Source of the DNA: Cyathus striatus
Lineage: Eukaryota > Basidiomycota > Agaricomycetes > Agaricales > Nidulariaceae
Direction: 5' to 3'
DNA: 64,000 nucleotides
NCBI GenBank assembly: GCA_025738555.1
Contig: JAOVFP010000008.1
Location: 3,720,001 to 3,784,000, forward strand
The notes below the pieces were generated by a model, which was not told where the DNA came from, did no database searches, and saw only the letters and a list, made by a program, of their open reading frames with translations. Below, piece by piece: positions 23,016-35,276 of this stretch; the first letter of the stretch is position 1, and each line of letters begins with the position of its first letter. A program made the position numbers and the translations under genes.

Positions 23016-23652
23016 GTGACAAGAGATGTCTATTTGTTTTTAGAATAGATGTATTATATTAATATTTATTGTACAGTGGTGGTGTCTGGACTGTTGCTGG
23101 TATGTTAAGACTACATGAGAAAACGGTGGACTCGGATCTTGGCTGTCTTGGATCTTTGAGAATAAGAATGTATTCGGGGCCGTTGGGAATTGAAAGTGAT
23201 TGTGGTCAGGGGATTGATCTTCGACGTAAAATAGGGGCATGTGACCGTCACCTGGCAGGATATCTCCGAATCCTACTCTCACCGCAGCCCAATCCAATCC
23301 TCTGCCCAGACCGTCCTTCTCTCCTTCCTCCCTCTTCTTTCTTTCTCTCTACCGCCACCATAGACGACCCACTAGACTAGAGCTTAGAAAACAAAAAAAA
23401 ATTAACAAGAGGAGCATTCAATTGTACAACACCCCAGGGGAATACTTCAAATCCAAACTTTGTCTTTTGCTCTCTGCTTAGATCCGGAGCTGCTGCACTT
23501 TCAACAACAGAGGAACGACAACGACCACAACGACCACAACGACAGCGAGCAGCCTTGGGAGGAACAAAGCGGGTGAGTCAGCGGCTGACTGTTTCAGTTA
23601 CGACATCTCCAATTCAATTCCAATTGACGCACACGCCAGTCTAATTCAACCC
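23016..23652. promoter_or_regulatory. Intergenic region and probable 5' leader of the PSP1-domain gene
   Basis: 637 bases without a gene. The part near 23280-23350 is pyrimidine-rich, as in fungal promoters. At 23515-23543 there is a short repeat of a 9-base unit (CGACCACAA). A GT-AG intron in the leader is possible between about 23572 (GTGAGT) and about 23638 but cannot be proven. Confidence 0.4.
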
Positions 23653-25899
23653 ATGTCCTACTCCCAGCACGACGATGACCGCAGACCCCGATTCGGCGAT
23701 CTCACCCATCACCTCGCCAGCACAGGAAACAACGGCACCACCAGCCCCTCTCCCAACGGACACACTCCGCACCAAGCTCAACGCGCCGCCTCCCAGCCAC
23801 CCCGCTCTTCTCCCCCAGCAAACACGGGAGGAAACGGCAATGGTGGCGGCTACCTGTCTTCGCCGTCACAGGGCCACTTTATCCCCTCCTCCCTGGGTTC
23901 TTCTTCCTCCAACGCCTGGAGCAGCACCGGCACGAGGAACATTCTCACTCGCACTGCGTCCTCTACTTCTTCAGGCACAGCCAACCCCGGTTCTATCCCC
24001 ATCCGCTCCTCGTCCTTCTCCTCCTCGCCCTCCTTTGGCTCGCTCCTGCGCGATCGCCCCCTTTCTCGCTTCCCGAGCACTTTTGAGGACGACGAGCTGA
24101 GCGAGGTGAGCGATACGTACGATGATCGCTTTCTTCCGCCTTCCCAGAACCAGACCCGCGGGAGGACTTATGGCCTTGATGGCGCGAGTCGGAGCAGGAG
24201 CCAGAGTTTGGCTACGACTGGCATTGGCATGCGTGTCGTTGGCGAGGGTGGTGGAGGTGGCTACCTGGGGAACGACGGGCCCACTCCTACCATGAGCTGG
24301 AACGAGAGCTACTTGAATTCCCAGGGACTCGGAGGGGAGAGGGAGAGGGTCGACAGCACCGCCGGGCGGTGGGGAGAAATCGGCCGACCGAGGCAGCAGC
24401 AGCAGAATTCGCACACCCAGACCATTGATGCATCCAACATGTCTCCGTTTGTTCGCGACGTGGGCCAGATCCTGCTCGATGATGGCTCTGCCTTTCGAGA
24501 GCTGTGGGCGGGGATGCATCCTCCCCGCGATCACGACGCCTCTGGCACCACCAGCGGAACCACCAGTCGGAGACATAGTGTCAGTGTTGTCCAGCCCCGA
24601 CGGGGCACCGTTGTTGGCTTTGATGCACCTGATTCACACTCGCAGTGGTCTGGAGGGAATTCTTCTGGCGGATTCGGCCGAGGCGGGTTGATGCTCTCGG
24701 ACGATGATCTTGCGAGTGATTTGGGCGGGCTGAGTCTTGATACACCGTCAGGTGGGAGGCCTAGGGCAGGCGAACAGAGCCAGCCTAGCTCGTTGCCTAT
24801 TTACCCGAGAGATAGCATTGGGAATGCAAATCAGCAGCAGCAGCAGCAGCAAGGAAGTCCGTATCAGAGTTTGCTTGCAGGGAATTATGGTTCTCTGCGC
24901 CGTGGAAGCACTCCGAATGAGTATGATGAAGGGGGAGGAGGGTATGTCCGGGCGCGTGCCCCGTCGTATTCCGGTGGGGGAGTGGGGTCGCCTATTTCGC
25001 CTAGCAATATGCGGGGTCCCATGTCACCCGGTGGGTTGCCTTCACAGGGGCAGCAGCCACCGTTCTACCTTGGTCGACGACCTTCACTTTCCCTGTCGTC
25101 GGCTACGGCTGGAGGGAGCATTACGTCTCCGCTCTCTCCTCTCTCTGCGCATCAGCACCACCACGAGCCGCAGACGCCGCTTAATGAATTGGGCAAAGGC
25201 CTGCCGTTGTCCGCGGTCCCGCCGAACTGGCCTCTGTACATTGTGGAATTCAAAGCGGGCCGCACGGATCTGTTCTACACCACCGACTCGCAGCTCGCTA
25301 ATATCCTGCATGTGGGGGATCTTGTGATTGTCGAAGCGGACCGCGGAAAGGATCTAGGCAAGGTCGTGAACGATAGCATCAGCGTGGCGGAGGTCGAAGC
25401 CTGGATGCGCAAGCAGCAGTCTGCGTCCCAGTCCCCTTCTGTTCCTTCGTTCGAGGGGGAGGGTCAGGAGAGGAAGAAGGACATTAATCCGAAGATGATT
25501 TATTCCAAGGCGACCCATCAGGATACGCAGTTGCTTGCAATGAAGAATCAGGATGAGGCCAAGGCGTTGCAGTTGTGTCAGAGCAAGGTCCGCGCAAAGA
25601 AGTTGCCTATGGAGGTTGTGGATGCCGAGTATCAGTGGTGAGTGTTTTTTATTGCTTTCTGAGGACTCCTGTTTCTTTGACGTTTGACGTTGTGCTTACG
25701 GGACATTTAGGGACCGCCGCAAGTTGACGTTTTACTTTGTTGCGGAAAAGAGGATTGATTTTAGGGAGTTGGTTAGGGAGCTGTTTAGGTGCGTGTTTGA
25801 GGTGCTTGGTATCTTGGTTAGCGCTCACATCTACACAGATTGTACAAAACACGGATTTGGATGGCTTCTCTGCAAGGTGGTGGCGGCTACGAGCAGTAA
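23653..25899 (+). CDS. PSP1 C-terminal domain protein
   Basis: A protein of about 700 residues that starts at ATG 23653. The first 500 residues are Ser, Gly, Pro and Gln rich and probably disordered, including a poly-Gln run coded by CAG repeats at about 24832-24851. The conserved part starts at PPNWPLYIVEFKAGRTDLFY, followed by GDLVIVEADRGKDLGKVV, DEAKALQLCQSKVRAKKLPM and, after an intron (about 25641-25709), RKLTFYFVAEKRIDFRELV. A last exon after a second intron ends the protein with a Gly-rich GGGGYEQ at TAA 25897-25899. PSP1-domain proteins in yeast are poorly known; yeast PSP1 was found as a suppressor of DNA polymerase mutants. Stress-granule or RNA roles are suggested by the low-complexity N-terminus but are inference. 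Confidence 0.88.
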
Positions 25900-26437
25900 T
25901 TGGGCGAAAATACCCCTCCAATATTTTTTAAAAATCTCAGACCGAAATAAGAATTACCATAACGCGCTTTCTAGATATGCATTTCACATATTTTGGCCGG
26001 CCATCTCAACTTTCACATTATTTCTTTTGTTACCGGTTTGCCTGTGCGAACGGTTGTACCATCACCTTGTTACTGTTATTTTTTGCACGTTTTTACCCCT
26101 CCGGCTCTTTTCTTTTTTATTTAAGTACTTACTCATGAACTTGTACGATTATATGTCTAGTTCTGTGTTTTCATTTTCTGTACATGACTACTCTGTCCTT
26201 GTATGCACTTCTCTAGTTTCAACTCTTTCTTCTTTTTCCTTCCTTTTTGGCTTGTTGAGCACCGAGGGGACTCTTTCTTGACCTTGAATGTTTGAATTAT
26301 CCAGAATGTGAAGTAGGATAAAGATTACAATGTATCAGTACTGATTATCTGTCCGAATATAAAAGTACACTGCTGTTTTCCTGGGTATTGTGGTATTATA
26401 GTGAGTACATTATGTTGGTACAGTCAGGTCGGCCTCA
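25900..26437. other. Convergent intergenic region
   Basis: Between the stops of the PSP1-domain gene and APC11. The sequence is T-rich on the + strand and probably holds the two 3' untranslated ends. The open frames here continue from the upstream exon in a wrong frame and show no family features. Confidence 0.5.
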
Positions 26438-26903
26438 TTAGTATCCCGGCGACCACGGTGGGGTTTTGTCTTCCTCAACACGAGTGGCATTTCCACCTGC
26501 TGCTGTTCGTTCTGCCGTTTCTATACAAAAGCGCATGGTGAGGAGATGCAAAGAACAGAATGAGGAAGGATATCTCACGCCATGGTCTTCGATCCATGGG
26601 ACACTGCTGCTTCGAAGCGGTGGTCGCCAACCATTTGAGAAGACAGTGCATGTGAAAGACGTGTGTGCATTGGCCCCATACTAGACTTGTCAGCGTGCGC
26701 ATTTCTCACTGGGAGTAAAGGGGGAACTTACTGAGGGGACAGTCGTCTCCGGGCATCTTGCATGATGGACAGCACCCTTCGTACGGCACGCGGCAGATAC
26801 CGCATACATCTCCCTCTTCCGAGTCCGCGTCTCCTTCTGCGGTGTTGCCGATGTCCCAGCGCCATTGGGCTACAGCTTGCCAGCGTTTAACTGTTACTTT
26901 CAT
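26438..26903 (-). CDS. APC11: Anaphase-promoting complex subunit 11 (RING-H2)
   Basis: APC11 is the catalytic RING subunit of the anaphase-promoting complex and recruits the ubiquitin-conjugating enzyme. The model uses three exons from ATG 26901-26903 to TAA 26438-26440. It begins MKVTVKRWQAVAQWRWDI; the zinc ligands are seen in DVCGICRVPYEGCCPSCKMP, CTHVFHMHCLLKW and QQCPMDRRPW. The spacing and extra Cys residues fit APC11 rather than the related Rbx1. Introns lie near 26687-26731 and 26518-26577. The gene is divergent from a HAUS1-like gene with only 144 bases between start codons. Confidence 0.93.
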
Positions 26904-27047
26904 CGTTGTGGCGAAGGGGGATGGTGGTGGGTTGAGGTTGAGCGGGATGGATCACATTGATCAACAAAGCTGACATATTTTGTTTGGTCGTATGTACGCG
27001 TCAGGACGCGTTGAGGTCTATCGGTTCTTGTTATCTAACCACGACAG
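26904..27047. promoter_or_regulatory. 144-bp divergent promoter between APC11 and a HAUS1-like gene
   Basis: The whole intergenic space between two divergent start codons is 144 bases, so the promoters must overlap. It includes GTACGCGTCAGGACGCGT (about 26994-27011), with two ACGCGT-type (MCB-like) words. In yeasts ACGCGT is the MBF site for G1/S genes; using that here is an inference. Confidence 0.45.
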
Positions 27048-27924
27048 ATGGACACTCAGAATGAGGGTACGTAAGGTCGTTCTTTTGTTTTGTGAATTTA
27101 TTCATTCTTTGATTTAGGCAACATCTTCCTGTCATCACTGCCTGAGCAACTAAATGCACGACTCGAGGTCCTCACTAGAATTCTAGAAATCCTAGGCATT
27201 GAAGATGTCTCATTCGCAAGGTGAAGTTCTCGGAACTTTCCTTGCAATCCCCTACTCAACTCCGTCCAGTTACTCGGCGGCGATCGCAAGGATGCAGACC
27301 GACTCTCTCAGCCTCGCACAGACTAAAAATACACTACAGTATCAGAAGGAAGAACTCGAAACTGAACTGGACAGCCTGAAGCACGAGTTGTTTCTCGTTC
27401 AAAGGTAACCGCAGATCGTTCACTAGATGGAGCAGCACGCATTGTGTTCGACTCCCACAGATGGAAAAATTCCGTGGAATCGGCCAAGTCTACTGAGGAA
27501 AGCGTAGAAAGCATGGAGCGTCGCCGAGGAGCTATTCTTAAGAAGGCAAGGGAATATCACGACGAGCTGAACAAGCTTTTAGTATGTGCTCTCTTTCTTC
27601 TTTTAGTCGTCTATCGCGGAGTGAATTGGGAGGATTAGGCGGACGGACATCAGGATCCACCGGTGACTGTTACGAAATTGTTGAAGCAGCAAGAGAAAAA
27701 TAAAGCGTTGGAGCAGGAATTGAAGGCTAAACGCGCCAAAATCCAGGCATTTCAGGGGCTTCCACCCGTAAGGATCAGCTAAAGGCTTCTTGCTATTGAT
27801 GCCACTTATTTTGTAGGATCTTGAGCTGGCCCGGCTTGAATTGATAAAGGCGAGGGATGAGCAAATGAAACTCATTCAAATACGGGAACGTCTCCTCGGA
27901 AATATGGCCAACAGCGTCTCCTGA
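27048..27924 (+). CDS. Coiled-coil protein, HAUS augmin-like complex subunit 1-like
   Basis: A protein of about 205 residues built from six exons, with ATG 27048-27050 and TGA 27922-27924. It is almost fully helical and coiled coil, rich in Glu, Lys, Gln and Leu: QYQKEELETELDSLKHELFL, SVESMERRRGAILKKAREY and TKLLKQQEKNKALEQELKAK. The C-terminal part IQAFQGLPPDLELARLELIK resembles the end of HAUS1 proteins, where a Pro-containing turn precedes a last helix. Augmin recruits gamma-tubulin to spindle microtubules. Its placement back to back with APC11 would suit a mitotic role. Other coiled-coil mitotic proteins cannot be excluded by eye. Confidence 0.6.
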
Positions 27925-28037
27925 TGTAAGTGGGCATTCGTCAATATCCCGAAATTCATTTCATTTATTTTACAGTGGCATATAGTTAACACACGTCTGG
28001 TACATAATGATCATTAGAAATACACGGCGAATACCTT

Positions 28038-31000
28038 CTACCAAGTCTTGGGACTGGTCATGCTGTCAGACTCGATAGTAGAGAACATGAGGAATTACTA
28101 CGTACCCGAAAGTCGCCCCTGGAGCAAGAGGACGGACGGGAGTACCGTTGTTATCCGCACCAACGAATGGGACGGTGTTGCTAAAGGATACTTCAGTATA
28201 AAGATGTCTAAACTATTTTGCTGCACTTACCCCCACCAGCTTCCAAGAGTAGTCAATCCAATCTGAAGTCATGCGTTTCAGAAGAAAATCCATAAATTAC
28301 AACTGTAATACTTACAGTGCCATTCTTGGGGAATTGCAGACAAAAGAATATTACCAAAATTGAAACAGCAAGGCCCGCATCAAGGGCGGCAGAGAGAACA
28401 TCTGTACGTGTAATCATTAGAAGGCATTCACTTGCGGAGAGTAATGATCCTTACAGTTGTACTTCGTCCACCAGGAGAAATGACGTCTGAAATTATATCT
28501 TCAATTAACATCCTCCGAGGAGTAGGAGTGAATGTACCTTCGGATCACATACTGGAAGACGAAGCCGACAGCGCTATTGTTCCGTTTGAGCAACTAAAAT
28601 TAAGGAGAATGTCTAAATACACTTACGCCCATGGAACGTAGTTGATAGCGGTTGCGGGAGGGATGAGGCCAGTTCCGTTGAAAATGACGGGGCTGAGACC
28701 ATAAAATTAGTTTGTGTCTCTTTTGTTATGACTAACTGCTTACAAGCTAAAATGCCGTCAGCCGTCGTTGCACATCAGCATGGCGAAATACTTACTTGAT
28801 ATATTTCAGGAGACTGTTCTTGTACCTCTTGCTCAGCGCCCATGGAATGATAGGACAGATGGTACCGATAAGGAAGAAGAATACCAGTGCTGAAATAGCC
28901 GATGTCACCGAACGGAAAAAACTTGAATTTGAACAACTACTTACGGTAATAAGTTTGCCCCTTGGAGAACTGTAGGCCAGGACCAATAACACCCCACTGG
29001 AAAGATATTAGATGCAGTCCCATATTTAGAGTCAACGATGAACACTCACGATAATACTTGCAGTTCCGAACACCTCGGTACTTGGGCAGATGAAGCTGAG
29101 AAGTATCCAGTAAGGACATCAATTATCTGAAACAGCTCTCGTTTACATACCCATCCTTCTGGTGGGGGTCACACATATTTGGAATGTTGGTGAACATCCA
29201 TGCTTGGACACCCAATTGAACTGTTCCGGCAACGATGGTGGCTGCAACTTGACCCCAGAACATTGGCCTTGGTGGCACTTTCATATAATGGCCAAGTTTG
29301 AAGTCAGACGCAAAGGTCAGTGCTTGAGCCATCGTGATGTAGCCCCAAGTCTTGAACATCATCATGGCTACTGGGCGTCCAGGTAAGGCATAGCCAATGA
29401 TCAACTCGGTGATAACACTGGTAAATCATGTCAAGCGGGCATACGAAGAATCACAAAAGATAAATTTACTTGAGACCAATCTGCTGATTTGTAATAGCTT
29501 GGATCATTCCGACAGGGATGACATATGTAAATGCTACGAAAGTAGATGATCAGATTGTTGCAATCGTCAGGAAGGTATTGTTGACACTCACCAATTATAA
29601 GCGCTAGAATGAACGCCCATACAGGCATTTGACTTGGAAAAATGCTTTAGTCCTAGTATTAGAGGTAATATGCCTGAAAATAAGCTCACGTTGGCCAGAC
29701 TTCAATACTGATAATGCCGACGGCGAACATGCTGACGAAGATGCAAAGATACCACCATTCGGGAACCTGAGGATATCTCGACATGAGGCGCGCATGGATA
29801 TCAGGCTGTTCGGACAGAGAACGACGGGATTGGGTCCAAATTTGCTTGCGGAAGTACAGGAATGCATGCATAAGCGTAGCTAAATATAATGAGTGAGTAT
29901 CACGAAGTGAAATGAAAATGGATCAACATACCAGTTATTGATGCGAACGACAGACTGAAAGAAGAAGCTATGGGTAAATCACGGTTAAATGATATGGTTG
30001 TTCGGAACATACCCATAAGATATGGCAAATGTTGTTCTAGATGATTGTAAGCTGTAAAAACATTTTTGCTAGATACATATCACATACGAGATGAACAGCG
30101 GGCTGTAGCTATGGTATGCTTCGAGATCAATAGTAGAGTCCGGTTTGAGAATGCGTGAGACATTGTAGGTGTTCATGGTATTATCATAAGACGTCCTTGA
30201 AGAGATTCTATGGGAATTTTTAGTATGAAATAGTGCGCTACACAAGGACTCTTACGGCATGAATGCTCCAAACCATGTATTCGTGAACTGGATACTGTGT
30301 CAGGCACGTTGTATGACTGTTGGTCAGTCTATTCTACTCACGTATAGCACTGGTGTGAGGAACCCTGGAAATGTGTTAATCAATTAGATTGGAGTACAAA
30401 TTGAAGAAGCACTTACAGAAAAAGAAGACAAATCCGACAAAGATATTTGCCTCAGCCCACCCTGAAACTCTGGTCAGTTTATATGCGATTTAAAAAATAT
30501 TATCTTACAGGGTGTTGCCAATGGAGAGCCAATGTAAGCAATCTGAGCCCAGTCGAAAGTGATAACAGACATCCCCTAAAATTAATTGAGACTAACGTCT
30601 CAAACAGTATTTCTCTAGCGCTTACCATACCGTGGACGTAGCTATTATTCGTAGAGTAAGTATATATATCTTAACAAGAAAATGAAATAGGTCAGAAACA
30701 CTTACCCGAAGAGCTGGGAAATGGCTGCAGAATATTTATTAGTTGGCACATCTTATTGAACACTGAAAAGGACATACTTGTGTTCTCTGGTCTGATCCAG
30801 GTAACCCATGAGAAGTACGACAACGCCTGGACTATAAAATGGCTTGAATTACATTTTAATAATTAAAAGGAGATATTCGCGTACAAATATAACCCGGGAA
30901 GAAATCTGTAGAGTGGCAAGTCAAACGTTGTGACTTTAAATAACAGGACGAGATTATGAAACTTACACCAGAAGAAAGCACAGGTAAATCCATAAGCGAA

Positions 31001-31954
31001 GAAGCGTTCACGACTGATACCTCCACGGTCCCCAATACCGGCGTATTGCTGCGAATGCAAGGTATTGAAAAGAGCGCAATTGACCAAGTTCGCGGGCCAG
31101 ATCATTGATGGAGGTGCAACAAGGAACCGTCTAGCAATACCACCGATAGAAAAGCCAATTAGCTGCGTAGACATTACTACAAACCATTGGTCTGAATGTG
31201 CTTATTGTCAATAGTCTATACTCCCCATCAATAACGGGTGTATCTTACAGCTGAAGTTATAAGTTTGATTATAGTACACCCGCTGGACTGCAATGATGTC
31301 AGTGGCATATGCAGAGCCAGCACCCACGGAAGCCATGATCTAAATGAAGATGAGCATAAGAACACATACAAAAAATAAAAACCATACCGTGACGAGTACA
31401 TGCTCTTTGACAGTGAATGGACCTGGATTTAACTGAACGCCAAAGATAGTCCACTTCGGTATCCATGCAGCCATAGCTCGACCCATAGGGAAAGACAGCA
31501 GCTGGGCCACAATTGCACCGATTGTGACGGAAGGGAATCGGAAAAAGAAGAACTGGTTGAGGCCGGGTACCACGATAGCCCAAGCAATACCCAGAATCCA
31601 AGTTCGTAGTGATGACACAGGCATGTCGGGGTCGTCTGTGTTGGCGACGGCAGAACGAACTTCTGGATAGGGGCTCTCATCGTCGAAGGCAATGATGTGT
31701 TCCTTGTCTAGGTTTGGGTCGTCAAAGTGGGCTCCTGCAAGTTCCTATGACACTTGTCAGGGCCATCCCTCCTCATATTTCGGAGAAACATACCGCAATA
31801 TGTGCATCTAATAAAGAGAAGTTTAGCCAAGTATAATTAGTCACAATTGATACTGGGATTCGTCCAGCTTACCATCGATATCGTCGACTTTCTCGATGTC
31901 GGTATCCTTCATCTCTGCTTCCCGCATGGTGTACTCTGGGGAAAGTTCTGCCAT
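28038..31954 (-). CDS. OPT family oligopeptide transporter
   Basis: A proton-coupled small-peptide (or metal-peptide) transporter of the fungal OPT family, split by some 20-25 short introns. The start is ATG 31952-31954 (MAELSPEYTMREAEMKDTDI), and a cytosolic tail leads to the signature SPYPEVRSAVANTDDPDMP. Further family blocks: TWILGIAWAIVVPGLNQFFF, FGVQLNPGPFTVKEHVLVTV, VPPSMIWPANLVNCALFNTL-type text at about 31060-31130, MKVPPRPMFWGQVAATIVAG (equivalent of the KIPPR motif), WGVIGPGLQFSKG, FQYVIRRRHFSWWTKYNYVL and GLTTLGSWWGNTVPF. The last intron (donor GTACGT near 28107) gives a C-terminus FGMTSPKTW with TAG at 28038-28040; without that splice the frame would end about 25 bases earlier. 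Plasma membrane location is the family norm. Confidence 0.92.
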
Positions 31955-34900
31955 TGCGGAATCCTGGGATGTTCGCACCACTGAGACCGAGCTTCCACTT
32001 CCGAGTCTTATACTATTCCAGTTCTAATTGTAGCACACGATAAGGTGGTTCCTCAGCACATGCTCACTCTCCAGCTGCAGAACTTAAATTCACATACTCG
32101 TCAATGATCTAATTATGGTGAGATTCGTGTCAGATCTAGGATGTTCACAGGTCCCGTATATCATCAACATTCGATTTGGCATGCATATTTATCTATCTGC
32201 TGTGCTGGACATCACTGGAGAATCATTTGTCGCTGTTGAGATTAGCAACGTCCTAGTCAGAAATGTTGCGGTCGATATGAATCTCCCACCGGAAGGAAGA
32301 ATCTTCATTAGAATCACGGGAAGTGAGCACATCCTCGACGAGCTAAGAATAATCTATTCTCACCTACCGGGGAATCACCATAAACGACGCCCCTCCGCGC
32401 GATGCTCTCATCATGAATCACTCCCAATAGAGTAAGACGTCTGAACGCGGAATAGGTAGATATACATGGTGGACACACGGGCTGGCAATGCCTGACAGTG
32501 ACTTGTACATTTCTCATGCTACAGATATGGCAAAAGTTTGCTCCATAGTGGCATCTCAATTCACAACGATATCAGCTGTCGAGATAACCGGAAGCAATGT
32601 CATATTGTCATTAAACGCCCCACGATCTTCATTCAGAGGTTACAGACTCTGTGTGTTCTTGGACCTTCACACCGAGGCTGGCGAGGATGAGAGATTCACT
32701 AACCGAAGTATCCTCCATTGACGTAACGCACACCGCTGCAAGTGGGTATTCGTAATGCGCACACTAGGCTGCCCGCATTTATCAAAGGCTCAAAAGGGAA
32801 ACCATTTAGGATGAGAACATCGTGGTGCCCCATGCGTAGAATCCTTCTCATGCTGGGAATAATTTTGAACGACTGCGCACCGGTCAATTCCCGACTATTA
32901 TGCCATGTAAGGCTCCAATTCCATTGGTGCAGAATGAATAATCAGTTACTTACACACACCTAGCAAAGGCTTGGAGTCCTTATCTCATACGAAGTAAGTT
33001 CGGGAAGGATTTTCCCAACTCTCGGGCTAAATACCCATTACCTGAGACCCGCATTGTCCCTGCACTGGTCTATAAAGTAGCATTAGATTTGAATCATAAC
33101 AAACACCAGTTGGATCAATACCTTCTGAATGGATGGACGGCATACCGAGTTCTTGACAACTGGAAATGGTTCTAACAACGCAGAAGCATATGGTCGCAGA
33201 GCTATCCCCAAACCGGACCTTGGGCGCACCTTCCGATCGCCATTGAAGCAAAATATAGCCTAACGACAACATCGGATGTGGTGGTTGTATGGGCCGAGAG
33301 AGTCATGCAGAATGCATGCAGATATTTTTACAGCAGGATTCAGTGATGTAAGATCCATAGAACCATATGCTCCCTCGGCTGAGAAATGGATTCCGTGTGT
33401 TACTCAGTGTCAAGCCAGCCATTGCCATTGATAGTAAACTTATTTGCGAGATGTATGCCATAGCAGAGCTAGCGATCTCCGCCGGTAGACAACTAAAGTC
33501 TTGGAGGCAGCAAATAACTGAAAAGTTCGCAACAATATCGGTTTAAGGTCTGGAAAGCTTGTGTATACTGCATAGCATGATCACCGCTCCAATAGCTCAT
33601 GTTATCAGTACCAGTCCGATAGCCAATCAAGGGAGTACTTTTGGAGTAGTTAGTGACTTTTGATTGTTAAGGAATATCGCACCGGATTGATTAGGAGGAG
33701 CCTGTATTTGTAAAGTTAAACATATTTGTCCAGAACTAGAGTCATTAGGACACACCGTGGAATCACAGTACAAATATAAGCTCGGAAAGGCCAGAGTAGG
33801 ACTTCATAATAGCTGAACTGAACTTTCCATGAAATACAAGTCAAGGATTCGCATGTCTGCTGGTTCGTTGTAATGCCACCCTGTCAAACATGTGTCCGGC
33901 ACAAATAAGATTCCATGGTGCACAATTTTAAGGACGCCGGAAGACATTAAAGATGAACATTCGGACCTAGAAGCCCCTAGAAGTCGACGTCAAGCCAAAT
34001 ATAATCAAGTTGGTGAGTGCTGGAACGTTGGCTACCATTTCGTTTAAATACATGTGATGGGTTGCCAACCTTTGAGCTTCTCAAACAGATATGTTCCTGT
34101 GTTCCTGTATTACAATTTTAGGCGGCCAGCGTTGCATGAAGTTCAAACGGGACAACTTCAGCATTCATCATGACAAATTCATAGTCATGATAGCACTATA
34201 GTAACGCACCTTTATAGTTCAAGAGATGTGCACATTGCGTAACTACATCCTTGTTAAATAATAGTTAATATAGCACTCACCTTTTCCATTCGACAGAAAT
34301 TGCTGGCTTATAACGGACTCACCGTTCAGATTGAACATACGACACGACCCTCTAACATGCGCGAGAGAATGAAATATCCTTGAAAGAAACTAAGGTAGAA
34401 AGACTTCAAGGATTGCCATCGGTCGTGGTCGGAACGAGCGAGCTCAGGTCTTTTCTTCACTAGGCTCCGGCGTGGCGTATCATACTGATGTGAGTACCGG
34501 TCATTTGTGTTAAAGAATAACCAGATTACACCAGTTACGGTTTAAAGTGCAATTATGGTTGTATTACTCACCTTCAGATACGCAACGCGACGAGCAACGA
34601 CGAATTTCCTCAAAATTAATTTGTGGTAAAAAACAAACTGCCTTGTTTGTTTTCTCGAAGCGTGTGATCGAAATATACGTACACAAGCATCACTTGGCAC
34701 TTGGCACTTGGCAGGCGCCTGCGGACACGTTGGGATTTCAAACATTCAATAATTTTACGATTCTAGGAACAACCTTTTGCCACTTTTACAAACTGTTTAC
34801 AACGAGCTAAATCCCTTCATATTCGTTTTCTGTATTCTTCGATATATCTAGTATTCAAATATTCAGATTCCCTCTAATCCAATTCTTGTCCAATTCACAA

Positions 34901-35276
34901 AAACTGCGTTTTAATATTATTCCACCTGGTATCTAAGTACTCCTGTATAACTTCCGCTTAAAGTCATCTTGCATTTTGACATGGAAACGGATTCAGGGCA
35001 ATTAGATGGAGTTCGGGGCGTTGTTCCAGTCAGTTCCAGTCCTGTTTGTCATATGAAAGCGTCTCATCTCTCGGATTAAAGATCCAGTATGACGTTCGGG
35101 CCGGCACGTGCTTGACTCCTAAAACACGCTCGCTCAACATCACCATTTCGGCTGTCCAACGGCTGTCTAATTTCAGACTCTACTCTCTCCCTTCATCTTT
35201 CATCTTTCATCATCTTTTTTTGTATTTTCATCTCTCCAACTGCCCAAACTCTCATTAACTAGTCCCCACTCCATAA
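31955..35276. other. Long intergenic region with ORF debris
   Basis: 3.3 kb with no gene that can be rebuilt. Short open frames at 32115-32435 (+), 32488-32721 (+), 33027-33272 (-) and 33368-33547 (+) have amino-acid-like composition but no family signature and do not join by clean introns. A heptamer CTTGGCA is repeated about three times near 34686-34710. The last 200 bases before 35277 are pyrimidine-rich and should be the promoter of the downstream transporter gene; the first 100-200 bases after 31954 should be the OPT promoter. Confidence 0.5.

Noticed and set aside
23675..25327. Alternative long frames inside the PSP1-domain gene (both strands)
   Set aside because: They are shadows caused by GC-rich, repetitive codons; the PSP1 frame carries the conserved domain and joins to the downstream exons.
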